A stretch of DNA of 64,000 bases from NCBI GenBank assembly GCA_009380075.1, contig WHSO01000006.1, positions 1-64,000 of the forward strand, written 5' to 3'. Positions 9,402 through 18,342 of the stretch are shown here, piece by piece. Each line of letters begins with the position of its first letter. The first letter of the stretch is position 1. The notes beneath the pieces were generated by a model. That model had not been told where the DNA came from. It ran no database searches and saw nothing but the letters and a program-made list of their open reading frames with translations. The translations under genes were made by a program, and so were the position numbers. Origin of the DNA: Alphaproteobacteria bacterium. Lineage in GTDB: Bacteria; Pseudomonadota; Alphaproteobacteria; SMXQ01.

Positions 9402-10037
9402 GGAATGAAATTACCTTGTCAATGGTTACCAAAACGTGTCTGTGGAAATTCGTGCCCCGGATCAAAACAAATTGAATGATGTGTGAAGCCCCCGAGCCCG
9501 CCAACCGAATCGACCGGTACGCGTGAGGTACCGGGGCGGCGACATTGCCTCGTCGCGTTGTGGAATGGCGGTTTTGGATGGGGGCTGGCCTGATACGTCG
9601 CGATGCCACGCCTCACAGACCAAATTCCCGGCCCATTCTTCCCCTGAAAGGAAAGACGCGTGGGTGGGCGAATTCATGCACAATATAAATTCGGAAAGGG
9701 TTTCCGCGGATCTCGGGGATTCGGGCACTTCCTGACTATCCAATCCAATACTGATTATCGAAATAAGATGCCTGTAAAAAGAACTACATGCTTGCCCAAG
9801 TACTCCGGGTGGTCCGCCGCGACCGGCCCATGTCCGGCGGCATCCAGGGGCGCAAAACGTACATTATTATAACTAAAACGTCGTGGCTGGAAATACTTTG
9901 CAGTGCCAAATTCGTTGCCGAGGCGGCGGCGGGCGAAAATCGCCCATCGCGGTCGTGGTGCGCCATGCCCAGGCCCTTCGACGGGGGGCTCGCGCCCAGA
10001 CCGGCGCCGCGACGCCGCGTTCGGTGACCCGGTTGTT
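9402..10037. other. Intergenic stretch, no convincing gene
   Basis: About 636 bases between the start of the AAA ATPase gene and the stop of a small secreted-protein gene, both on the minus strand. I see only short frames without ribosome sites or family signature. The right half has AT-rich patches (around 9850-9900) that could carry the ATPase promoter, but no clear -10/-35 pair. Confidence 0.5.
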
Positions 10038-10496
10038 CTAGTTCTGCCTGGTTTGCCCGGTGGCCGGCACGGAACCCGACGGCGTGTCGAGTCCATTCGC
10101 CAAGAGCTTGGTGCCGCTGATTGTCAGCGTATCGACCTTGAGACAACTGGACTCGAAGGCATCCTTGCAGATGCTCCGCACGTCCGCGGAAAATGGTTCG
10201 AATAGTTCATTGCTGGTGGCGGCGGGACCGGCTGCATTGCTGGCATTGACGGCGACCCCCACGATGCCGGACACCATCCACAGCTTCGGGTCGTCCTTCA
10301 GATCGATGACCGGCGAATAGACATGGATCTTCAACTGGTCGCCGGAAGCGATGGACCGGAAGCTCTTTCCGAGCACATCGACGGTCGCGAACATCCTCTC
10401 TTCATGGACCCGGCTGGCAGTCTTGATCCTGTCGGGGGCAACGGCGGCGACCCCGAACAGGACCACCAGGACCGACAATGCGAAAATCTTCTTCAT
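10038..10496 (-). CDS. Small secreted protein of unknown function
   Basis: 152 residues from ATG 10496 with a GGGGGA ribosome site seven bases upstream. The N-terminus MKKIFALSVLVVLFGVAAVA is a clear signal peptide. The mature part contains two cysteines close together (ICKDAFESSCLK) that could form a disulfide, and ends in a Gly/Ser/Thr/Pro-rich tail. I recognise no family. It lies 66 bases downstream of the GumD-like gene on the same strand, so it is probably transcribed with it, which suggests a periplasmic accessory of polysaccharide export; that link is inferred from position only. Confidence 0.6.
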   Translation of the reverse strand: MKKIFALSVLVVLFGVAAVAPDRIKTASRVHEERMFATVDVLGKSFRSIASGDQLKIHVYSPVIDLKDDPKLWMVSGIVGVAVNASNAAGPAATSNELFEPFSADVRSICKDAFESSCLKVDTLTISGTKLLANGLDTPSGSVPATGQTRQN

Positions 10497-10562
10497 GGGA
10501 GTCCCCCGACAGGCAACGTGAACCGCCGAAAAAGAACCTACCACAACGAACCTGTCAAGGCC

Positions 10563-12092
10563 TCAGTAGGCGTTCTCGCCCTTCAGGATGACCCAGATCG
10601 TCTTCGCCATGATCCAGAAATCCAGCCACAGGGACCAATGCTCGATGTAGTAGAGGTCGCACTCCACCCGCCCCTTGATCTTGGCGGTGGAATCGGTTTC
10701 GCCGCGCCATCCCATGACTTGGGCGAAGCCGGTGATTCCGGGCTTCACCCGGTGGCGCGCGGCGTAGCGGTCGACCACGTCCTCGAACAGGACACCTTCC
10801 GCCTTCGTTTCCAGGGCATGTGGCCGCGGGCCCACGAGCGACATCGTGCCGTCGAGGACATTGAACAACTGGGGCAGTTCGTCGAGACTCGTCTGGCGCA
10901 GGAACCGGCCAACGCGGGTGACCCGTGGGTCGTTGCGGGTGGTCTGCTGCACGCAATCCGCGTCAGTCATGTTCTCGTACATCGAACGGAACTTCCACAC
11001 CTCGATGAGCGAATTGTTGTAGCCCTGCCGCTTCTGTTTGAAGAATACGGAACCGGGCGAATCGAGCTTGATCGCGGCCGCGATCAGCAACATCAGCGGC
11101 GCCACGAACAGCAGGAGCAGGGAGCCCAGGATCCTATCCTCCAGCCACTTGAGCGTGAGCTGCCCCCCGGACATCGGTGTCCGCAGCACTTCGACCATGG
11201 GAATGCCCGACACCTGCAGCAGATTCCCGTCGCGGATGACCTGCAGCGGCGGGAACGGCAACACGCAGACCCGGACCGGCGTCACCGAAAGCTGGTACAG
11301 CAGGTGGCGGAAGCGGTCCTCGGTGGAGCCGGGCAGGGCGATGACGACCTGGTCCACCTGGCCCCCGCGAATCATCCGGATCAGATGGTCGAGGCCGCCC
11401 AGGGGCTCGACGTTGCCGCTGTCGGTGGACGACGTCGATCCGCCGTCGTCGATGAAGCCGAGGAAGCGCAGCTCGTGGTCCTGCTTCTCCCGCATGACGT
11501 CCGCCAGTTCCCGCGCTTCGGTGCCGAGCCCGACAATGACGGTGCGGAAGGCCAGTTGCCCGTGCTCCGCGCGCTTGACCAGCCAGCGTCCGAACCCGAT
11601 GCGCAGGACCAGCAGAATCGCGGAGGTGCCGGTGAACCAGCCGACCGCATAGACGCGCGAATAGTAGCTCGAGATCTTGAGCAGAAAGGCCACCGCCAGA
11701 AGAATGGCGAATGTCACCATCCAGGCGCCGAGCGCCCGGGCCGTGTGGGCCGGGTCGCCGAGCTGCGTGATGCGGTCGTAGGCGCCTACCCACTTGCTCA
11801 GAACATGATACATCAGCATCGCCGTGGCCACGGCGATGAGATAGCCCTCGGAGAAAAACACCAGGATGTCCGAATGGACATAGAATAGAAAGACGGCGAT
11901 CCCGACACCGGCCACCGAGAGGGCCTCGAGGCTCCGGAACAGTGTGGTCGCTTGGCTTGGCAGGACCTGCGACGGCGCACGCCGTCCGTCGGTCTTGTCA
12001 TTCAGAGCCATGGTTGAACCACCCGTCGGGCTAACGCTACGTGCTGGCTGGACCTGGGCCTGCGGTTGAATCTGCGCCATTGCTGAATCCAT
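10563..12092 (-). CDS. Polyprenyl-phosphate hexose-1-phosphate transferase (GumD/WcaJ-like)
   Basis: 509 residues. The N-terminal half has four to five membrane helices and a cytoplasmic Rossmann-like CoA-binding-type domain ([16 protein letters not shown]). The C-terminal half is the catalytic bacterial sugar transferase domain: [14 protein letters not shown] helix, [20 protein letters not shown], the catalytic block [25 protein letters not shown] and [18 protein letters not shown]. This enzyme starts repeat-unit synthesis by moving glucose-1-phosphate from UDP-glucose to undecaprenyl phosphate in the inner membrane. The start at ATG 12092 has a purine-rich AGAGAG upstream; ATG 12080 and 12011 are alternatives. 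It is preceded by a 900-base AT-rich non-coding region. Confidence 0.93.
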   Translation of the reverse strand: MDSAMAQIQPQAQVQPARSVSPTGGSTMALNDKTDGRRAPSQVLPSQATTLFRSLEALSVAGVGIAVFLFYVHSDILVFFSEGYLIAVATAMLMYHVLSKWVGAYDRITQLGDPAHTARALGAWMVTFAILLAVAFLLKISSYYSRVYAVGWFTGTSAILLVLRIGFGRWLVKRAEHGQLAFRTVIVGLGTEARELADVMREKQDHELRFLGFIDDGGSTSSTDSGNVEPLGGLDHLIRMIRGGQVDQVVIALPGSTEDRFRHLLYQLSVTPVRVCVLPFPPLQVIRDGNLLQVSGIPMVEVLRTPMSGGQLTLKWLEDRILGSLLLLFVAPLMLLIAAAIKLDSPGSVFFKQKRQGYNNSLIEVWKFRSMYENMTDADCVQQTTRNDPRVTRVGRFLRQTSLDELPQLFNVLDGTMSLVGPRPHALETKAEGVLFEDVVDRYAARHRVKPGITGFAQVMGWRGETDSTAKIKGRVECDLYYIEHWSLWLDFWIMAKTIWVILKGENAY

Positions 12093-13004
12093 CCACTCTC
12101 TGAGATCACCGGTTTCTCCCTGCCCCTCGGTTCCGGTAGCCTTCCGCCACCGCTCGAGGCAGTCACACGAGGGCGCGGGAGATCACCACTCTTGCTGCGC
12201 CAAAAGATAAAATTTTCATTAAATGCTGGCAACTAAATTCGAATAAAATTTTATTTAAATACATGCTAAATTATTGATATCTGCTAATAAGCTAACCTCT
12301 GGTCTGTAAAATTAACCATAATTATAGTTAATGCCGCTTAAACCAAAGTATTAGCCCGCAGCGCATGGCTCTGGTTCCGCGCCGCCGTTCGACGGGACGC
12401 GTCGTCCTTCGAGGTGGGGTATCGCGGCGGCTTCCTCGGTTTCCGGTTGACGGTCGATGTCCAGACTCACAGATGCCCAAAGACCGGAAAATATTCCGAC
12501 TGAACATGTGGGCATATAACCGCGAGCCCCTCTACCTGATCGGCGCATGCCGCCGGCCAATCGAGGCAGGAATACGACACGGGATGGGATCGAATGCCGT
12601 CGTGGGGCGAAATCGCCCGTACGCACCCTCCCGCTAGCCATTCCGAACATTCGAGAAATATTGAAACACAAGTTTTATATATTATGAAGTTCTTATGTAA
12701 GAACACATGCCGTATGCCAGAGTTTACCTTTAATCCACGCGATCCCAATTCGTGTCCTCAGAGCCGATCCATGAAGTTTTGACTTATTCTGAAGGGATTG
12801 CCCCGCAATTCTGCGCAGCATGGGGCCGCCTGGCGCAGGACCGCGCCGGTCGGCCGCCCTGCGATGATCTGGCCTCCGCATCCGGCACTCTCCTCCACAG
12901 ATTCAGGTGCCGAGTAGGGAATCACAACCGATTCTCGCAACTCAACAACTTTGTGGATCCGCTCGAAGGGAGGGTCAGTCTTCCGTCGCCAAGGCCGGAG
13001 CGTC
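12093..13004. promoter_or_regulatory. Long AT-rich non-coding region upstream of the gumD-like gene
   Basis: 912 bases with no convincing gene between gumD-like (read leftward) and the oxidoreductase stop. The part at about 12195-12355 is strikingly AT-rich for this genome, with runs such as AAAATTTTATTTAAAT, and a second AT-rich patch lies at 12650-12720 and holds a 7-base inverted repeat GTTCTTA-TG-TAAGAAC (12689-12704). Such regions in alphaproteobacterial polysaccharide loci often bind MucR-type or nucleoid proteins; that binding is inference. It presumably holds the promoter of the leftward gumD operon. Confidence 0.5.
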
Positions 13005-14321
13005 CTAGGAGACGGCGGCAGGCGCCTTTTCGGCAGGAGCGAAAATCGCGTCCTGCTCTTTGCGGAGCCGATCGATGGTCCGGCCCTGCGGAAATTCGAC
13101 ATCGTCGATGCCGATCGGCTCGTCCACGGCAAAAAACCGCTTGAGGCGGCAACCGGCCGCCTGACCCATCGGTAGCAGCCGCTGGCGGGCCGCAACGTCG
13201 TATCGTTCGCACTGCCCATACGTCATGTAACCGCCCAGTTCGTCGATGGTCTCCCCAGCCGAGAGCGCGCGTTTTGCGGTCGTGATGACTTCCACCTTCG
13301 GCCCCGACAGCGCCTGAATGACGGAATCCTTCACCAGCACCGCTCGGGCCACCGAAAGCGGGACCTCGAAATGGCACAGATGATAAGGCGTATAAAAACT
13401 GTAGAGAGGACCCGTGCCGAGCTTGTAGAGATTCAGATAATGCTGCTGCTTGGGATCGTCATGCGTGGCGAGCACGAAAACGCCCGGGCCGGGTTTCGAG
13501 CCGACGACGTAGTCCACCGCGCCACCCACGGCACGCAATGCTTCCACGTCAAACATGCCGGTCAGCTCATCGACATGCCCGAGATGGTCACGGCCGGTCA
13601 TTCCCCGTTGCAGAATCGACATTCCGGTGGCATTCGCCACGATCGCCTGCTCGAAGCTGATTTTCGTCCCATCGGCGAAGCTGGTGACCATATAGGGGTT
13701 CTGCCCCCATTTAGCCGCGAACTCCGCCTGCGTTGTCGGGTTGCGGAAACGATCCTGGAGTCCCTTGACGTTGCCGCAGAGCAACGGCGTCAGACCGATC
13801 GATTTCACGAAGCGGAATAGGTTCATCTGGACGCCCGGCTGATCGCCGTCGCTCCCTGTGAATATGACGCCCGCCGCGTCGGCTTTCCGCTTCAGAAGCG
13901 GGCCGACCGTGGCGTCGAGCTCCGCGTTCATCGACACCAGGTGTTTTCCATTCCCGATGGCGGCCACGCTGATCTGCGCGCCGAACTCGACGGCGCCGGT
14001 GACATCGATCAGGCAATCGATCCCGGGGCTGCGAATAAGAAGAAAGGGGTCGTCCGTAACCGCGGGCCTGCCGGACGCGATAGCCTGATCCAGCCCATCC
14101 TGCGTTGAAACCGTCACCGTGTTCTCGACCCCGGCGTAGGCGAAGGCCGCGGCGGCGCGATCAACCGAGCGATTGGCGATCGCAACAAGCTCCATGCCGT
14201 TGACGGAGTGGGTGATCTGGTTTGCGACGCCTCGACCCATGAAACCGGCGCCGATCATCCCGACACGGATCGGCCGGCCTTGTTCCGCACGTTCCTGCAG
14301 CAGACGATCGATGATGATCAT
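13005..14321 (-). CDS. NAD(P)-dependent oxidoreductase with SAF-like C-terminus
   Basis: 438 residues from ATG 14321, with GGAGG seven bases upstream. The N-terminus has a dinucleotide-binding fold (VGMIGAGFMGRGVANQI), then a homoserine-dehydrogenase-like core with IDCLIDVTGAVEFGAQ and TGSDGDQPGVQMNLFRF. The C-terminal 70 residues (GYMTYGQCERYDVAARQ... to VDEPIGIDDVEF) resemble a SAF domain. Enzymes of this type are found beside RfbF and RfbC homologues in surface-sugar clusters. It is the last gene of a four-gene leftward operon (rfbF, SDR, epimerase, this gene) and lies 13 bases after the epimerase stop. It probably reduces or oxidises a CDP-linked sugar intermediate; the substrate is unknown. 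Confidence 0.72.
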   Translation of the reverse strand: MIIIDRLLQERAEQGRPIRVGMIGAGFMGRGVANQITHSVNGMELVAIANRSVDRAAAAFAYAGVENTVTVSTQDGLDQAIASGRPAVTDDPFLLIRSPGIDCLIDVTGAVEFGAQISVAAIGNGKHLVSMNAELDATVGPLLKRKADAAGVIFTGSDGDQPGVQMNLFRFVKSIGLTPLLCGNVKGLQDRFRNPTTQAEFAAKWGQNPYMVTSFADGTKISFEQAIVANATGMSILQRGMTGRDHLGHVDELTGMFDVEALRAVGGAVDYVVGSKPGPGVFVLATHDDPKQQHYLNLYKLGTGPLYSFYTPYHLCHFEVPLSVARAVLVKDSVIQALSGPKVEVITTAKRALSAGETIDELGGYMTYGQCERYDVAARQRLLPMGQAAGCRLKRFFAVDEPIGIDDVEFPQGRTIDRLRKEQDAIFAPAEKAPAAVS

Positions 14322-14334
14322 TGTCGCGCCTCCA

Positions 14335-14892
14335 TCAAACCTGTACCAGGGGCTGGACCAACTCTTCTTTGAAGTCGGCCCAGTTTGCATCCTTTTCGGA
14401 AATGACTGCCGGCGGCAGCGGCCATTCGATCGCAAATGCCGGGTCATTGTACCTGACGCCACGCTCTCTGCCAGGGGCGTAGGCGCTGCTCGCGAGATAA
14501 ATGGCGAAGGTATTGGGCTCGATCGTTACGAAGCCGTGGGCGAACCCTTTGGGCACGTACATCATGAGATTATTCTCGGGGGTGAGTTCCGCTGCGAACC
14601 ATTTGCGAAAGGTCGTGGACGACGGCCGCAGATCGACGATGCAGTCCCACATCGCGCCCTGCACGCACCTGACCACCTTCACTTCCGCCGCCGGCGGCAG
14701 CTGGAAATGCATACCCCTGAGGGTTCCGGGCGAGATATTGAAAGACTCGTTGATCTGAACGAAATTCCCTTCCAGCCCCGCGTCGGTGAAGACCTTGCCG
14801 CAGAAAAGCCGCGAGAACCGCCCGCGGCTGTCGGCAAATGGGGAGAGTTCAATGAGGCGGGCGCCGGCGAGGCCGACATCATGAAACTTCAT
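14335..14892 (-). CDS. dTDP-4-dehydrorhamnose 3,5-epimerase-like (RfbC family) protein
   Basis: 185 residues, the usual RfbC length. Conserved cupin-fold elements are present: DSRGRFSRLF, QINESFNISPGTLRGMHFQ with the catalytic histidine, CIVDLRPSS, VPKGFAHGFVT and the end motif YNDPAFAIEWP. Family members epimerise C3 and/or C5 of 4-keto-6-deoxy sugar nucleotides. Here the neighbour is a CDP-glucose-forming cytidylyltransferase, so the substrate is more likely CDP-linked. The start ATG 14892 overlaps the SDR stop by four bases (ATGA), indicating translational coupling. Confidence 0.85.
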   Translation of the reverse strand: MKFHDVGLAGARLIELSPFADSRGRFSRLFCGKVFTDAGLEGNFVQINESFNISPGTLRGMHFQLPPAAEVKVVRCVQGAMWDCIVDLRPSSTTFRKWFAAELTPENNLMMYVPKGFAHGFVTIEPNTFAIYLASSAYAPGRERGVRYNDPAFAIEWPLPPAVISEKDANWADFKEELVQPLVQV

Positions 14893-15941
14893 GCGGCTAC
14901 CATCTGGCGCAGGTCGGAAGCCAGTTTGCCCTGGTCGACGAGACCGTTGAGTATCTTCAGTCTGATGAAGTCCGAATTACGGAAGTTGCGATCGGAGAAA
15001 TTTATCGCCTTCATTGCGTCTCGCAATTCGGCGATCGCTCCACTGAGTGTCTCGCGGGGTTGGTGGTTTGGCGCAAGTGAGCGGAATTTCGCGAAATCCA
15101 CCTTGTAGGAACGATTGTCGGCCGGAGGCGTTTTCGACATCGATATGTCCGCTTCCGGCATCGCCTTGCCGACGGCGGTTGCGAGGTCGCGGACCTGGAA
15201 ATTCCATTCGTCACAGCCGCCGTTGACCGCGAGATACCGGCCGCCCTGATCGGCCGGGCGTGTCGCTGCCCATTCCATGGCGCGGGCCATGTCGCGCACG
15301 TGGATGAGCGGGCGCCAGGGCGATCCGTCGCTCAGAATTTCGATGGTTCCGGTGGAAACCGCGCTTGCAACGAAATCGTTAAGGACGAGATCGAGACGCA
15401 GGCGAGGGGACAGCCCGCAAGCCGTCGCGAAGCGCAGGCTCGTAATGATCATGTCCGTGTCGAGTGCGGCAAGATCCTTCTCGGTGTCGATCTTGGAGCG
15501 CGCATAAGCGGTGAGGGGCGCGAGGCTGCTGGTCTCGGATCGCGCCGCGCCGTCTGCTGCCGCTCCATAGACGCTGCAGCTCGACGCGAAAACGAAATGG
15601 CCTACACCCGCCTCGGAAGCCGCTTTCGCCACCGAAACACTTGCGCGATGATTGATCTCGTCGGTGACCGATTCAAATCGTTTGCCCATCGCGTCGTTGG
15701 ATACGGCTGCCAGATGGATCACCGCGTCCGCGCCAGTGAGATCCGCGGCGCTGATGTCCCGGACGTCGCGAAATACCTGGAAGTCCAAAACCGTTTCGGG
15801 AAGCGCGCCGAGTCCGAAAAGGCAATGGGCGAACCAGCCCTGGTCGATGCCACCCAACATGGCATCCGGCCACGTACGACGAAAATGGGCCGCCACGACC
15901 GGACCCACATACCCCATATTTCCTGTAATGATGATGCGCAT
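14889..15941 (-). CDS. NAD-dependent sugar epimerase/dehydratase (extended SDR)
   Basis: 350 residues. The N-terminal MRIIITGNMGYVGPVV is the glycine-rich NAD site (GxxGxxG), followed by DAVIHLAAVSNDAMG, FASSCSVYGAA and the catalytic pair in TAYARSKIDTEK (YxxxK), with LRFATACGLSPRLRLD and WRPLIHVRDMARA as substrate-binding loops. This is an extended short-chain dehydrogenase acting on nucleotide sugars. It is three bases downstream of rfbF. It is not a typical RfbG CDP-glucose 4,6-dehydratase by its opening motif and length, so the actual reaction (dehydratase, reductase or epimerase) is unresolved. Confidence 0.8.
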   Translation of the reverse strand: MRIIITGNMGYVGPVVAAHFRRTWPDAMLGGIDQGWFAHCLFGLGALPETVLDFQVFRDVRDISAADLTGADAVIHLAAVSNDAMGKRFESVTDEINHRASVSVAKAASEAGVGHFVFASSCSVYGAAADGAARSETSSLAPLTAYARSKIDTEKDLAALDTDMIITSLRFATACGLSPRLRLDLVLNDFVASAVSTGTIEILSDGSPWRPLIHVRDMARAMEWAATRPADQGGRYLAVNGGCDEWNFQVRDLATAVGKAMPEADISMSKTPPADNRSYKVDFAKFRSLAPNHQPRETLSGAIAELRDAMKAINFSDRNFRNSDFIRLKILNGLVDQGKLASDLRQMVAA

Positions 15942-15944
15942 CGT

Positions 15945-16721
15945 CTAGTCTTTCCATAGCTTCCAGGGGGCTTTTCCCGACTGCCAATACTCCTCGAGGA
16001 GATTCTTGTCCCGCAGGGTATCCATTGGCTGCCAGAAGCCGCCGTGTCGATAAACGGACAATTGCCGGTCGTGAGCGAGCCGCTGCATGGGCTCGACTTC
16101 CCATGAAACGGAGTCGCCGTCGATCAGGTCGATGACCTTCGGACTGAGAACGAAGTAGCCGCCGTTGATGTATCCTTCGCTGCCGTCCGGCTTTTCGCGA
16201 AAACCGATCACCAATTCGTCCTCCAGGTGGAGGGCGCCGAAGCGCCCGGGCGGCTGAACAGCGGTCACCGTCGCCATGCGGCCGCTCTTGCGATGCAGCG
16301 CAATCGCCGCCGAAACGTCGACGTCGCCGACCCCGTCCCCGTAGGTCATGCAGAAGCTGTCATCGTCCTTTACATAATCATGAACACGCTTGAGCCGGCC
16401 GCCGGTCATGGTCGAGTCACCGGTATCGACGAGCGTTACGCGCCATGGTTCAGCACGACTTGATCGTACTTCCACGGAATTCTTGGAGAAATCGAAAGTG
16501 CAGTCGGAGCGACGCATATTATAGTTAAGAAAGAAGTCCTTGATGACTTCTCCCTTGTAACCGAGGCATATAATGAAATCGCTGATTCCATGATGGAAAT
16601 AGATTTTCATTATATGCCAGAGGATGGGCATATTCCCGATTTCAACCATCGGCTTGGGCCGGACTGCGGTTTCTTCCGAAAGTCGGGTGCCCAAGCCACC
16701 CGCTAAAATCACAGCTTTCAT
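15945..16721 (-). CDS. rfbF: Glucose-1-phosphate cytidylyltransferase
   Basis: 258 residues from ATG 16721; the open frame continues upstream but [18 protein letters not shown] is the canonical start. Motifs of the family are complete: GLGTRL...[35 protein letters not shown], the CDP-sugar signature [44 protein letters not shown] and the ending [17 protein letters not shown]. The enzyme makes CDP-glucose from CTP and glucose-1-phosphate, the entry point to CDP-linked dideoxy and branched sugars. It heads the leftward operon with SDR, epimerase and oxidoreductase genes, and shares a 118-base divergent promoter region with the GT2 gene. Confidence 0.94.
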   Translation of the reverse strand: MKAVILAGGLGTRLSEETAVRPKPMVEIGNMPILWHIMKIYFHHGISDFIICLGYKGEVIKDFFLNYNMRRSDCTFDFSKNSVEVRSSRAEPWRVTLVDTGDSTMTGGRLKRVHDYVKDDDSFCMTYGDGVGDVDVSAAIALHRKSGRMATVTAVQPPGRFGALHLEDELVIGFREKPDGSEGYINGGYFVLSPKVIDLIDGDSVSWEVEPMQRLAHDRQLSVYRHGGFWQPMDTLRDKNLLEEYWQSGKAPWKLWKD

Positions 16722-16839
16722 ACGCGGAGCCTTTACAAAGGGAGTGTGGACTAGCAGATTTTTGCATAGTTGCGAAGGGATAAATTTTTTGTTACTACCT
16801 AGCCCGGTGTGCGCAGATTCTGAATTGCAGGGGTAAAAA

Positions 16840-17709
16840 ATGGGGCACTCAGTCACAATTGGGATGCCCATTAGGAATGGCGGGCACCAAATCAAAGTTG
16901 CTCTGGAAAGTTTATTAAATCAGACGTTCGCAGATTTTCAGATTATTATTTCCGATAACTGTTCCACTGACGATACTGTGGAAATATGCAGGAAATTTGC
17001 CGAAAACGACAGTCGCATCCGTATCGTAACGCAGCGCGACAACCTTGGTATTTTTGGCAATTTCCGTTTCACATTGTTTCAGGCGAACAGCCCTTACTTC
17101 ATGTGGGCGTGCCACGACGATCGATGGGCGCCAGAGTTCATTGAGAAAAACCTTCGGATGCTGGAGGGAAATCCTCGCGCCATCGGATCCATCTCGAAGG
17201 TAAGGCTGTTGCTTCCGGACGGTTCCGTTGCGCCGGCGAAGGGGACAGCGCCGTTGCTTGGCGAACCGTGGGAGCGCGTCCGCGTATTCCTGAAGCGGCC
17301 GTCCGAGGCGTCGCGCTTTTACTCCCTCTTCCGCACGGACGACCTGCGGGCCTCCTTTCCGGAGGATATCGATGTATTCGGATACGATTATGTCGTGCTG
17401 GCGCTCGCGGCCCTGCGCGGCGAGTTCCTCGAGGTCGACGAAGTCCTGATGGAGCGGGAGGCGCACGACTATCTCTATTATCAAAAGCACTTCGTCGCTC
17501 GCCGCCCCACACCGATGAAGCGCTGGTTCGCCATGCGCGATTTGACGGCCAAGATCAGCGAGAAGTTGCGCCCGCCTTACGGAGTAGGGGTTAGACGCGC
17601 GCTGTTCATGCTGCAAGTGCGACATGCCGCTCAGTATGCCATTTATCGGTTCCCTCCACTGCTCGATGCTTCAAGGGCGATAGGCCGCTCAGCACGTCCC
17701 AGGTCTTGA
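16840..17709 (+). CDS. Family 2 glycosyltransferase
   Basis: 289 residues from ATG 16840, preceded by CAGGGGT seven bases upstream. The GT-A fold signature is clear: [49 protein letters not shown] and the metal-binding [16 protein letters not shown]. The C-terminal 100 residues are basic and amphipathic, as in membrane-associated GT2 enzymes. Placed back-to-back with the CDP-sugar operon, it is a good candidate for transferring the sugar made by that cassette onto the polysaccharide repeat unit. Acceptor and donor are inferred. The first 150 bases of the gene are noticeably more AT-rich than the surroundings. Confidence 0.85.
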   Translation: MGHSVTIGMPIRNGGHQIKVALESLLNQTFADFQIIISDNCSTDDTVEICRKFAENDSRIRIVTQRDNLGIFGNFRFTLFQANSPYFMWACHDDRWAPEFIEKNLRMLEGNPRAIGSISKVRLLLPDGSVAPAKGTAPLLGEPWERVRVFLKRPSEASRFYSLFRTDDLRASFPEDIDVFGYDYVVLALAALRGEFLEVDEVLMEREAHDYLYYQKHFVARRPTPMKRWFAMRDLTAKISEKLRPPYGVGVRRALFMLQVRHAAQYAIYRFPPLLDASRAIGRSARPRS

Positions 17710-18342
17710 CCGAATAGCAGGCCTATCTGAACATTGTGCCCTCGGCGGTGCGGTCGCCAAAAACGCCGAGGATGACAGTTCTCAAATACGTTTCCGCCAG
17801 TCTGGCCGGGATGACCGTAACGCTAGCTGTTCAGGCAGGACTGCGGCCCATTGGCGGCCCGTCGAGCGCCCGTAGAAAATGGCTTCAGAACCTCGCGCAC
17901 GTCTGCCTCGCGCCGCCGCCCGCCGCCTTGGCCGGCGGGATCATGGGTCCGACAATCGCCCGTTCCGCCTCGTTCCGGTCATTCGGATAGCGCAGGCCGC
18001 GTTGGTCGGCCGCCTTAACGATGCTCCGGCCGTCACGTCGGGTACCCGTTTTTCCCCGATTCAGGTGTTACATAGGAAATCTCTAGTGATTCTAATAACT
18101 TAATAACTTCGTGGGTCGGCTCTCACTTTGCCGGTTCCACTCGCCCATGGCAACTGCACCACCCCGCAAAGGTGCCACAATACTTCCGTGGCGGCGCGTA
18201 ACACAGCGCATTTTAACTTGCCATAAGCCAATGCTTCGGCATACTGAATCGCGCTTCCGAATTCTGGCAGCGGGTTTTCCGTCGCGCCCCAAAAGGTTTT
18301 TTTGGGGCCTTGTCGTGGGGATACACAGTGATCGAGGGTGAT
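17710..18342. other. Intergenic region upstream of the export operon, with a stable hairpin
   Basis: About 633 bases without a convincing gene. It contains an AT-rich patch near 18065-18110. Near its right end lies a perfect 9-base inverted repeat GCCCCAAAA (18286-18294) / TTTTGGGGC (18300-18308) with a 5-base loop, about 35 bases before the start of the next gene. There is no following T-run, so it is more likely a leader structure or operator than a terminator. Confidence 0.45.

Noticed and set aside
17736-17990. 84-codon plus-strand frame with a hydrophobic N-terminus
   Set aside because: No ribosome site, no recognisable motif and the reading frame decays into Arg/Pro-rich sequence.
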